Origin: DYFC01 sp041658585
GTDB taxonomy: Bacteria; Nitrospirota; Thermodesulfovibrionia; Thermodesulfovibrionales; SM23-35
Direction: 5' to 3'
DNA length: 10,022 nucleotides
Assembly: GCA_041658585.1 (NCBI GenBank)
Contig: JBAZZX010000069.1
Span: forward strand, 1 to 10,022
A program made the translations under genes and the position numbers. The notes below the pieces were generated by a model that did not search any database, had not been told where the DNA came from, and was given only the letters and a program-made list of their open reading frames with translations. Numbering within the stretch: the first letter of the stretch is position 1; every line of letters begins with the position of its first letter. Below are positions 1-6,320 of this stretch, piece by piece.

Positions 1-108
1 AGAATGCACTGTATTAAGCGATCTCGGTTCGTCGAATGGGCAAGAGACCCCGAAAATTACGGCGATTTATATCACAAGGACTTTTTCTACAGACTCGTTA
101 CTCATTAA
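1..108 (+). CDS. C-terminal end of an unidentified gene, cut by the window edge
   Basis: Reading frame 1 is open from the first base to a TAA at 106-108 and gives 35 residues ending in DLYHKDFFYRLVTH. The composition (aromatic, charged, no low complexity) looks like a genuine protein tail rather than noise, and the stop sits where a convergent gene boundary is expected. Its end overlaps the end of the minus-strand methyltransferase gene by 11 bp. The family cannot be recognised from so short a piece, and the frame could be fortuitous. Confidence 0.45.
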   Translation, partial: RMHCIKRSRFVEWARDPENYGDLYHKDFFYRLVTH

Positions 109-823
109 CAAAACAGGTGAGGTGCCCATCCGTGTAAGAAACGGCGAACCGGCTGTCTATAAATTTGGCAAGGCAATCAGCTACGCTAAAGATGACAAGC
201 GGTCGCTTCATCGTACTGACTTTATGGGCGATAGCCTCGTAAATCTCTTTCCCGCCATCGAGAGGTTTGGCCGGTAGATATACATAAATAAAATCAGCTG
301 CTTCAATCGATACGTTAACAATGTCGTCGTGAATCCACTCTACACGCTCAGCGCTAAGCCCAAGCGCTTGTTGAAAGAGTCGACCGACACGAATCATTTC
401 GGAAGAAAGCTCGATTTGGATTGTTTTTTGGTGTGGGCAAATGCACTGTAACAACAATCCCTGTAGTCCATTTCCTGCGCCAAGGTCGGCGACGATTGAA
501 TCAGGCTTGATAAACTGCACTGCCTTAATCAGAGGTGAAAGACCCCCAGGGTAGCATGAATATCCTTTTCTTTTCGTAAGTGTTTCCCTTTCTTGTGGAG
601 AATACGTAGAGCCCGCACCATGCAATCGTATATATAAGTTGAGCAAAGCCCTTTCGATGGTGGGAAGCTCGCCTTTTTTCAGAGCGCTTTTAAGATTTTT
701 TACATAATGATCTATTTCCGGTATTTCCGCATTAACAGCGCTGTTAGTCGCAATTTTAAGCAGAGCCTTTGTAATAATAGATATCTCTTTTTCCCAACTT
801 GTACTTTCGAAAAGGTTTTCCAT
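98..823 (-). CDS. Class I SAM-dependent methyltransferase, substrate unknown
   Basis: A 241-residue cytoplasmic protein. Residues 1-95 are a helical, charged N-terminal extension. A Rossmann-type methyltransferase core follows, with motif I VADLGAGNGLQG at 111-122, the acidic end of strand beta-2 as IELS at 137-140, HDDI at 165-168, and a post-IV strand FIYVYLP at 178-184. The last segment resembles DOT1-like or generic methyltransferase type 12/25 proteins that use an F-x-Y-x-YLP strand, but the sequence does not reveal the substrate. The ATG at 823 has no clear Shine-Dalgarno sequence; the upstream bases are AGTGAAATAGTTTTGACAT. A tRNA-Leu gene lies 63 bp upstream on the same strand with no obvious terminator between, so read-through from the tRNA promoter is possible. 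The 3' end overlaps a convergent partial gene. Confidence 0.8.
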   Translation of the reverse strand: MENLFESTSWEKEISIITKALLKIATNSAVNAEIPEIDHYVKNLKSALKKGELPTIERALLNLYIRLHGAGSTYSPQERETLTKRKGYSCYPGGLSPLIKAVQFIKPDSIVADLGAGNGLQGLLLQCICPHQKTIQIELSSEMIRVGRLFQQALGLSAERVEWIHDDIVNVSIEAADFIYVYLPAKPLDGGKEIYEAIAHKVSTMKRPLVIFSVADCLAKFIDSRFAVSYTDGHLTCFVNE

Positions 824-886
824 ATGTCAAAACTATTTCACTTTCTACGTGATTTCATAACCTATTGAATTTTAGGAGAATATTTA

Positions 887-971
887 TGGTGCGAGGGGGG
901 GGATTTGAACCCCCACAGGTTGCCCCACTGGATCCTAAGTCCAGCGCGTCTGCCAGTTCCGCCACTCTCGC
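887..971 (-). tRNA. tRNA-Leu, anticodon UAG, with encoded CCA
   Basis: An 85-nt class II tRNA. On the minus strand the acceptor 5' side is GCGAGAG, followed by TG and a D-arm GCG...CGC with the GG of the D-loop. The anticodon stem-loop is CTGGA-CTTAGGA-TCCAG (anticodon UAG, reading CUN leucine codons). A long variable arm follows, then a T-arm GGGGG-TTCAAAT-CCCCC, acceptor 3' side CCCTCGC, discriminator A and a templated CCA. The acceptor stem has an A6/C67 mismatch where the usual bacterial tRNA-Leu pairs A with U; six of seven pairs are intact. The A73 discriminator and long variable arm are standard leucine identity features. Confidence 0.96.
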
Positions 972-980
972 ATGTCATTA

Positions 981-1010
981 ATAATAAATGTTTTTTAGGC
1001 ATTTTGTCCA
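981..1010 (-). promoter_or_regulatory. Probable sigma-70 promoter of tRNA-Leu
   Basis: On the minus strand TGGACA (1005-1010) is followed after 18 bp by TATTAT (981-986), ending 9 bp before the first base of the mature tRNA. Spacing and distance fit a housekeeping promoter. The -35 matches TTGACA in 5 of 6 positions and the -10 matches TATAAT in 5 of 6. Confidence 0.5.
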
Positions 1011-1208
1011 ACCGCCTGAAAAGGCAACATATCCTGATTGTTATAAAATTGTGATAAATAAGTCAGCGTAATCAACAAAAATCCCCTCCTTTTTCTCTTC
1101 AAAGGCCGGCAAATATCCTTTTTCCTGTGACAAGAGATTATTGTTTTTCAAGAGCCACAAGGATAAGGGGTTGGAAGGCGTTTTTGAAGTCGTTGAGTGA
1201 GCGCGGAT

Positions 1209-1259
1209 ACGGACAGGCTCTTCCGGAAGTCAAAAAAAATCCGGGAAGTATCTGTCCGT
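1209..1259 (-). terminator. Long imperfect hairpin at the 3' end of the phospholipase-like gene
   Basis: Outer arms ACGGACAG (1209-1216) and CTGTCCGT (1252-1259) are perfectly complementary. An inner pair TTCCGGA / TCCGGGAA carries one bulge, and the loop contains a run of eight A on the plus strand (U on the minus-strand RNA). The outer arm overlaps the TAA stop codon of the upstream gene. No T tract follows on the minus strand, so this is not a classical intrinsic terminator. It may be an mRNA-stabilising 3' structure. Confidence 0.35.
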
Positions 1260-2407
1260 TACCTAGTATTCTGCACAGACCGTGGAATAACTAAATCATG
1301 GAAGAGTTTTATCAGTCCCGCGCCATACTGGATCGCCCGGGGACCTAAATCAGAGAACATATCTTCCGCAACTGACTGGTCGATTCTCGCCCACGTCTTC
1401 ACCAGACCGTAGTTTGTCTCTCCCAGAGGTCTGGGATCGGCAGATGAGGTAGCGGAAGAGTAGACCGCCCAGAAAAGGAGGCCCTTGTTCGCTATTCTAT
1501 TTCCGTGTGTCCCGTAGAAATAATGATAGTCTTCACCTGAAACTGCCGCAACCGGCAGATCTATTCCATAATAGATGTTCTTGAACATCGTGTTTTCGCT
1601 GAAATAATTCGCCCTCGTATAGCCCGACAGCTCGCGGAAAAAAGGGGCGATATCGATATCGCTCGGCTCCCCGGGCTGCCTCACCGCATCGCCCCCGGCG
1701 AGTAAAAACAGCTCCGCAGGGACCTTCGCCGCCATATATCCTTCGTAGTTTTCATAAATGATGTGCGCATCATTTCTCACATGGGCCGGCACAGTCATCT
1801 CCTCTAAAAGGTGCAGGATATGCCCCAGATATCTCCAGCCTTTAAGCGTATTGCCTTCCGCCTTTGCCATGGAGAAGTTTATCAAATTTCGCGGATCATC
1901 ATTCGCCCATTTAAGCGCAGAGACGTTTCTGGCTGTATTCACGAAAGGCGCTCCGTTTGTGAGCCCATCCAGATCATCGTCGCTGCTCATAAAGTGGTTT
2001 TCGGACCTGTTCACCTCTCCTATGACGCCCTGCTGCCTGTCCCATTGCCATGATGAGAGAGGCTCGTTTGACTGCACATGGCTGTAATCGCCGACTGTCG
2101 AAGTACCTGAGATGTCATAGTCCTCCTCGATTGAACCAAGCACAATCTGCTGCTTAACTTCAGGCGGCAGGGAGGTCCCTGTTGAATGCTCGAAGAGTTG
2201 GATTGCCCGAAGCGCCAGCCAAGGATGGGTCTTCATGTTATTGTCATTCGTGACCTGTTCCGGCTTATCATGTTTCAACCAACTCTGAATCTTCACGGCC
2301 AGATCATCCAGGGAAAACCGACCCGAATGAGTGGCATAAGGGGAAGCGGCTGTAACGAAGACCAGTCCGGCCAGGCTTAACAGACCGGTCATTATCGCTT
2401 TTCGCAT
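1259..2407 (-). CDS. Secreted zinc-dependent phospholipase C / S1-P1 nuclease-like protein
   Basis: A 382-residue protein. Residues 1-21 form a signal peptide (basic start, hydrophobic core LLSLAGLVFV, small residues TAAS), so the product is exported. The pattern of likely metal ligands follows the zinc phospholipase C/P1 nuclease fold: THPWLALRAIQLFE at 60-73 (His61), GSIEEDYD at 91-98 (acidic pair), NHFMSSDDD at 137-145 (His138, like the RHFxDP motif), and GHILHLLEEMTVPAHVRND at 195-213 (His199, Glu203, His209, Asp213, like HxxxDxxxPxH). Family members cleave phospholipids or single-stranded nucleic acid; the sequence does not decide which. The Trp1 ligand of Bacillus phospholipase C is not evident. 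The ATG at 2407 has a good ribosome binding site (AAGGAGATTGCT). The stop of the upstream lipoprotein gene is 39 bp away, which indicates one operon and a cell-envelope or extracellular role. Confidence 0.72.
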   Translation of the reverse strand: MRKAIMTGLLSLAGLVFVTAASPYATHSGRFSLDDLAVKIQSWLKHDKPEQVTNDNNMKTHPWLALRAIQLFEHSTGTSLPPEVKQQIVLGSIEEDYDISGTSTVGDYSHVQSNEPLSSWQWDRQQGVIGEVNRSENHFMSSDDDLDGLTNGAPFVNTARNVSALKWANDDPRNLINFSMAKAEGNTLKGWRYLGHILHLLEEMTVPAHVRNDAHIIYENYEGYMAAKVPAELFLLAGGDAVRQPGEPSDIDIAPFFRELSGYTRANYFSENTMFKNIYYGIDLPVAAVSGEDYHYFYGTHGNRIANKGLLFWAVYSSATSSADPRPLGETNYGLVKTWARIDQSVAEDMFSDLGPRAIQYGAGLIKLFHDLVIPRSVQNTR

Positions 2408-2446
2408 AGCAATCTCCTTCTTATTGTCATCAAAAGAGGACTTCCG

Positions 2447-2848
2447 TCAAAGACTTGACAACTTCCAGATGCCATCTTCCGTTATTATTTCAAAGGTCTC
2501 TTCGATCGCCTGCCCGTTGGGCAGTATAATAGTCCCCTTATACACAATTCTGTTTCCGCTTTCGCCGACCTTCTTTGAGCCCAGGACAGCCATGGCCAGC
2601 CGCAGCCGCGCTGAAGTGTCCAGTCTTTGAAGGGCGCCGCCGACCTTAGCCTGTGAGGCCTTGCCGACGTACGCGAGTGCGCCGGATATGTCTCCATTTT
2701 GCATGGCTGTGCTGATGCCTGTGATGACCTGCTGCGGAGAATTGCCGGTTGTACCTCCGGCATTTCCCGCTTGGTCACCTCCGCCGCAGCCCTGAAGCCA
2801 TACCGCTGCAATGGAAAACAGCAGGACTATCAAAAGCTTTCTTCCCAT
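2447..2848 (-). CDS. Small outer- or inner-membrane lipoprotein, NTF2/DUF4878-like
   Basis: A 133-residue protein. The ATG at 2848 is preferred over one 54 bp further upstream because GAGGAGG lies 11 bp before it and because it places a lipoprotein signal peptide exactly: MGRK, hydrophobic core LLIVLLFSIAAVW, lipobox LQGC at 18-21. A Gly/Asn-rich linker follows the lipidated Cys21. From about residue 40 comes a compact domain: an amphipathic helix VITGISTAMQNGDISGALAYV, then strands IVYKGTIILPNGQ and EETFEIITEDGIWKLSSL. That arrangement (helix, then a beta sheet ending in DGxWKL) is typical of NTF2-like lipoproteins such as DUF4878. Asp25 at +4 with glycines at +2/+3 does not give a clear inner-membrane retention signal. 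It is the first gene of an operon with the secreted phospholipase-like protein. Function unknown. Confidence 0.75.
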   Translation of the reverse strand: MGRKLLIVLLFSIAAVWLQGCGGGDQAGNAGGTTGNSPQQVITGISTAMQNGDISGALAYVGKASQAKVGGALQRLDTSARLRLAMAVLGSKKVGESGNRIVYKGTIILPNGQAIEETFEIITEDGIWKLSSL

Positions 2849-3015
2849 CAGGAAATTTACCTCCTCGTTAAAGGTCAGGACTAATGACAGTGTAACTAAC
2901 ATGCCGGGATTTAATCCATCGTCTTTTTTGCTGCCGAAGTATGCCTCCGATAAAGCAACGCTTTCCGGCGACTGGAGCTTCCGTTTTTTGTTGTACCCTC
3001 ACTCCCGACCCCGCG

Positions 3016-3217
3016 CAGATCAAATCAGGGACACATCCCGCATTTCGGGGTCCGTTGTCCCGGGCATCCCTGAGGGGGGTCGTTTTGTAAGCGGAGCATA
3101 CCAGTGTTAATCTTTCGTAAGTCATGAGCCATTGTAACATGGGAAAGGGGAAAAAATTGCGGGGCGGAGGAGAAAAAGGGAAAAAGGACAGGCTGCTTTA
3201 ATACACCCGGTTTGCTC
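3016..3217 (+). repeat. Dispersed 202-bp repeat, copy 1
   Basis: Aligned by eye with 7867-8069, this stretch differs at about 15 positions including one indel, so it is roughly nine-tenths identical and in the same orientation. It begins at CAGATCAAATCAGGGA and ends at ACACCCGGTTTGCTC. The left third holds nested inverted repeats (TCAGGGA 3025-3031 with TCCCTGA 3067-3073; GGGACA 3028-3033 with TGTCCC 3056-3061; ATCCCG with CGGGGT around the loop CATTT). The rest is purine-rich on the plus strand. Short open frames inside it are not conserved between copies, so it is treated as non-coding. It sits upstream of the lipoprotein operon. Confidence 0.85.
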
Positions 3218-3709
3218 AATAGCTTGAGTAATTTTACTCAGGATATTATGAATACGATCGAAATTAACACATAACGAAATGCTTAGCTGTCTAAGACCGC
3301 ATCAGATGTTGTAGGTCAGTTAACGCAACTGATTAGATTTATTGAATTTAAATAGTCCCATGTCAAGGGCAGACTCCTTTCTTCTTTTTCATTTACACAG
3401 TATCTGTGCCAATAGATTTCTCATCGTCATTATTCAGCTAACATTTATTTTTATGCTGATTCTACATTTGATTCAAAGATTATACGCTCCCGGTTTCATT
3501 GTAAATTATTTGCGATAAAAGTGCTGATGAAAGTATGGTTTTTTTAAATATTATCGTTATTTTAAACATTATATAGAATACACACAATTATACAAACCAA
3601 TATTCTTGTGGGAATTTTTTGCAGATTGCCGGTTGAACTATATATCTTTCAAGTTCAACTCTCAGGGGAGTGTAGGAGGAAGGACTTTGAGTCAAATCCC
3701 CACAAACAT
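3218..3709. other. AT-rich gene-free spacer with several small hairpins
   Basis: No open frame with a ribosome binding site or recognisable protein was found on either strand. Short inverted repeats are present: TGAGTAA-TT-TTACTCA (3225-3240), CTTAG-CTGT-CTAAG (3282-3295), TCAGTT-AACGC-AACTGA (3316-3332) and GTTGAACT/AGTTCAAC with a 12-nt loop (3632-3659). The last lies about 50 bp beyond the stop of the minus-strand antitoxin gene and might act as its terminator, but it has no following T tract. The middle (3360-3600) is AT-rich without visible structure. Confidence 0.5.
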
Positions 3710-3943
3710 TTATGCGAACTGCTTCCCAGTCTTTTTGAGATACTCTCTTAAAGCATCGTTCATGAGTGTCTGATAGCCGGATTTCTTTTCCGTAGCCAGT
3801 TTCTTGAAAAACAACAGAATATCATTGTCAAGTCTGATGGTTGTAGAGACCTTCTTGGGTCTATAGAATCTTCCCCTTATCCCTTTGGAAAAATCGTACT
3901 CCTCTTTGAGTTCAAATGCTTCTTTCTTATCTAATTGTTTCAT
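3710..3943 (-). CDS. Orphan BrnA/CopG-type ribbon-helix-helix antitoxin-like protein
   Basis: A 77-residue protein using the ATG at 3943, which has AGAGGA six bases upstream. An in-frame ATG at 4000 lies directly after the stop of the preceding gene and lacks such a site. Residues 1-30 are charged with EEYDFSKGIRGRFYRPK. The RHH DNA-binding fold follows: strand STTIRLDND at 33-41, helix ILLFFKKLATEKK at 42-54, then GYQTLMNDALREYLKK at 56-71. The YDFSKGxRG stretch and the GYQTLxNxALREY helix are the hallmark of BrnA antitoxins, which neutralise the RNase toxin BrnT and autorepress their operon. No BrnT-like ORF lies on either side: upstream is a radical SAM gene and downstream is non-coding. 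It may be a solitary repressor or trans-acting antitoxin. Confidence 0.75.
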   Translation of the reverse strand: MKQLDKKEAFELKEEYDFSKGIRGRFYRPKKVSTTIRLDNDILLFFKKLATEKKSGYQTLMNDALREYLKKTGKQFA

Positions 3944-4000
3944 ACTGTATCCTCTCATTTTGTTTGACTTAATCAATATGGATTCCCCATCGCCACTCAT

Positions 4001-5376
4001 TTACATGGAATCGGTTGTATAATCCTGCTCCAGCGTGTTCAGCCGCTTGATGAAGTCACCATAGATTCTGAAGAGCGACGGCAATTCCCGGAGGCGATAT
4101 TTGCGCATTAGTTTGATCTGGTTCTTCAAGGACCTTGAGCCGTTGTACAGTGAGATAAGTTCCCTGTAAAAGTCCTTTACCGGCAGTTTCGTCGGCAGGA
4201 GCGTATGGAAGAAATCGAAATAGTCGTAATTGGAATTGATGAGCTTGTCTTTCACATCATTATACATATCTGTTCCCGGCAGCGGAGTCAGTACTGAAAA
4301 GCCGATAAAATCAAGCTCCAGGCCGCGGCAGTATTTCCGCAGGTCCGCGAAGTCTTTCTTTTCGAATTCGGGCTTCACAATAAACATGGGGAATATTTCG
4401 ATGTCCAGTCCCTTAAGTACCTGGAGCGCCCTTTCGTTGTTTTCGACGGTTGAACCTTTGCGGATCAGGTTCAGATCCGCATCCCGCATGAACTCAAGCC
4501 CGACAAAGACCCGCTCCAGGCCTATTTTCTTCCACTTCTCAACCAGTTCCGGATGCCTCGCGATCGTATCGCTCCTTCCGTAAAGGAAAAAACGCTTTTC
4601 AATGCCTGCCTGCCCGATGAGTTCCGCAAGCGTTTCCATGCGCTTGATATCAAGCAGCGATTCATCGTCCGAAAAGAACACATACTTCTCCCGAATCGTG
4701 CCAAGCTCTTCTACAATACACTCCGGTTTCCGGGTAAAATAGCGTCCCCCGGTCAATTTCCAGAGCGCGCAGAACCGGCATCTGAAGTGACAGCCTTTCG
4801 ATGTTCGTATCGACGCAAGGGGTCTCATCCACTCGCTGAAATATGATTTTCTGTAGCCTGCGGTGAGATCTCTCCTCGGGAACGGCAGGGCGTCAAGATC
4901 GATGTCCTGATCTCCCTGATATATCACAATAGGGCAACCTTCCGCATGGACTGCCCCGGAAATCCCGGATATATCCATTTTCTTTTCCAGACGAGCAATG
5001 ACCTCCCTGAAGGGAAAAACACCTTCGCCTGTAATAATCACATCTATAAACGGCGTATGAAAATCTACAGGCATTATCGTTGCGTGGTGTCCTCCGACTA
5101 TAGTGACGATTTTAGGATTGAATGTCTTGATCTGCCGAAAAAGCATTTTCACTGTGTTTACGTGAACGGTATATGATGTGATGCCGACAACATCCGGACG
5201 GTACTCACGGAGCTGAGTGTCCAAGTCATGATCGAGCCGCATGTCCAGGATGCGGACGTCATGGTCACCGGCAAGCCCGGCGGCAAGTATTCAAGGGCCA
5301 AAGGCTCGTAAATTGCAAAATCCTCGCCTCCCAGTGCCTTCTCAGGTTTCACGGGTTGCACAAGCAGTATTTTCAT
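4001..5376 (-). pseudogene. Cobalamin-binding radical SAM enzyme, HpnR-like, with a one-base frameshift
   Basis: Restoring one base near 5286-5291 joins an N-terminal frame (MKILLVQPVKPEKAL...PLALEYL, from 5376) to the main frame (...AAGLAGDHDVRILDMRLDHD...) and gives about 458 residues. Residues 1-150 form a B12-binding domain (DVVGITSY, IVTIVGGHHATIMP, VIITGEGVFPF). The radical SAM core carries the 4Fe-4S ligands in CHFRCRFC (Cys196, 200, 203). The TIM-barrel strands then include VFFSDDE, FFLYGRSDT, VFVGLEF and LTPLPGT. The C-terminal part FFHTLLPTKLP...FYRELISLY resembles the hopanoid C-3 methylase HpnR and related cobalamin-dependent methylases, so a lipid or other hydrophobic substrate is plausible. 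The ATG at 5376 has GAGGTG seven bases upstream and overlaps the tetR stop as ATGA. The shift could be real inactivation or a sequencing error; everything downstream is intact. Confidence 0.8.
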
Positions 5377-5999
5377 TGATGACACCTCGTGATGCCCTTA
5401 AGGCATTGGCCGGTCATGGAAGCAAGGACATCCGAAACCATATCAACAGTCATTTCAGGTATTCGTAACAGCATTATGAGTGCTCCCATATACAAAAAGA
5501 AGATCGAAGCGGCGGCGATCATGGAGTCCACTTCAGGCCGAACCACGCCGCGCGTCTTTTGTTCCTCTATAATGTGAGACAAAAATTGGATATACTGTTC
5601 GGACAGTTTTGACATGATCGGGGTTTCGCTTGCGGGTTCAAATACTGTGGAGCGGATGAGAGCCCTGTAAAGGTCTCTGTTTTTGTCATAGAGTCTGAAA
5701 AATCCTTTCCACAAATGCATCAGGCGATCGAGTAGATCCGAGTCTTCGGGCATCGATCTTACGAGTTCAGAAAAAGCAATTTCAATATCTCCGCAGAGGG
5801 CCTCTTCAAGCAATGCCGTCTTGCTCTTGAAATGCACTACCACGGAGGCCGGAGACACACCGGCCTTCCCTGCTATGTCCCTGATGGTACATTCTTCCAT
5901 CCCCTTTCGGGCAAATAGCATGCGAGCGGCCTTCAATATCAGCCGTTTGGTTTCCTTTTTAGAAGCTTCACGCCGGTTCATAATTTTTACATTAAACAT
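5373..5999 (-). CDS. TetR/AcrR-family transcriptional regulator
   Basis: A 208-residue protein. The N-terminal helix-turn-helix spans about residues 16-64: ETKRLILKAARMLFARKGMEECTIR, then DIAGKAGVSPASVVVHFKSKTALLEEAL. It has the family pattern of A-G-V-S in the turn and a helix-3 VHFKSK in place of the usual YHFxNK. Residues 70-205 are a helical ligand-binding/dimerisation domain rich in hydrophobics (AAASIFFLYMGALIMLL). The first ATG (5999) lies inside a perfect palindrome; a second ATG at 5981 is possible, and neither has a clear Shine-Dalgarno sequence. Its stop overlaps the start of the radical SAM gene by ATGA, indicating translational coupling and joint regulation. It probably represses its own operon until a small hydrophobic ligand binds; the ligand is unknown. 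Confidence 0.9.
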   Translation of the reverse strand: MFNVKIMNRREASKKETKRLILKAARMLFARKGMEECTIRDIAGKAGVSPASVVVHFKSKTALLEEALCGDIEIAFSELVRSMPEDSDLLDRLMHLWKGFFRLYDKNRDLYRALIRSTVFEPASETPIMSKLSEQYIQFLSHIIEEQKTRGVVRPEVDSMIAAASIFFLYMGALIMLLRIPEMTVDMVSDVLASMTGQCLKGITRCHQ

Positions 6000-6006
6000 G
6001 TTTAAT
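5991..6006. promoter_or_regulatory. Candidate TetR operator, perfect 16-bp palindrome
   Basis: ATTAAACATGTTTAAT is its own reverse complement. It spans the first possible start codon of tetR (5997-5999), and a further GTTTAAT half-site lies at 6017-6023. TetR-family repressors bind such short palindromes overlapping their own promoters or starts, so autoregulation is likely. Confidence 0.55.
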
Positions 6007-6015
6007 TAGTAACTG

Positions 6016-6045
6016 AGTTTAATTTAATAATATTTATTTTGTCAA
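6016..6045 (-). promoter_or_regulatory. Probable promoter of the tetR/radical SAM operon
   Basis: On the minus strand a perfect TTGACA (6040-6045) is followed after 18 bp by TAAACT (6016-6021; four of six matches to TATAAT). Transcription would begin near 6009, giving a very short leader before the ATG at 5999 and placing the palindrome at the start site. Confidence 0.45.
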
Positions 6046-6320
6046 GAGCAGATTAAAACCCGGGACAATAAAGAGCGGCAGCTGGGACATCGGAATGCGG
6101 ATACCGCAGGTGAGGAATGCCGGTCGGAATAGAAAGGTGCGGGCATGACCAAAGAGGCAAAGGCAATCTTTCTGGAAATATGAGCATCGGAAATTCAAAG
6201 GACTGCGGTTTAATCAAATTTATGAAAACGATGAGAATAAAGTCCCTATGAGAATTTTACAGAGGAGACTTGACGCATCCTTGCGCTTAACGATCAATAG
6301 AGATAAGGTGCGCATAACAC
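6024..6320. other. Intergenic stretch without a supported gene
   Basis: Between the tetR promoter and the Dph6-like gene there are only short open frames on the plus strand, for example MTKEAKAIFLEI starting near 6145 and an overlapping frame containing MRILQRRLDASLRLTINR near 6249. Neither has a convincing ribosome binding site or a family I recognise. They could be remnants of a decayed gene. Confidence 0.4.

Noticed and set aside
1758..2087. Open frames of 80-109 codons on the plus strand within the phospholipase-like gene
   Set aside because: They lie antisense to a gene with a signal peptide and conserved metal-ligand motifs, and have no ribosome binding site or recognisable domain.
2849..3015. 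Possible c-di-GMP (GEMM) riboswitch leader upstream of the lipoprotein gene
   Set aside because: The stretch has purine-rich pieces and short stems, but the conserved GEMM core sequence and paired arms are not present.
2868..3219. Minus-strand open frames of 64-90 codons through repeat copy 1
   Set aside because: They start or end within the dispersed repeat, are not preserved in copy 2, and resemble no family.
4230..4846. Plus-strand open frames of 97-117 codons inside the radical SAM gene
   Set aside because: They are antisense to the Cys-rich radical SAM core and have no supporting signals.
6145..6320. Plus-strand frames in the spacer before the Dph6-like gene as a small gene
   Set aside because: They have several competing frames, no ribosome binding site and no recognisable motif; at most a decayed remnant.
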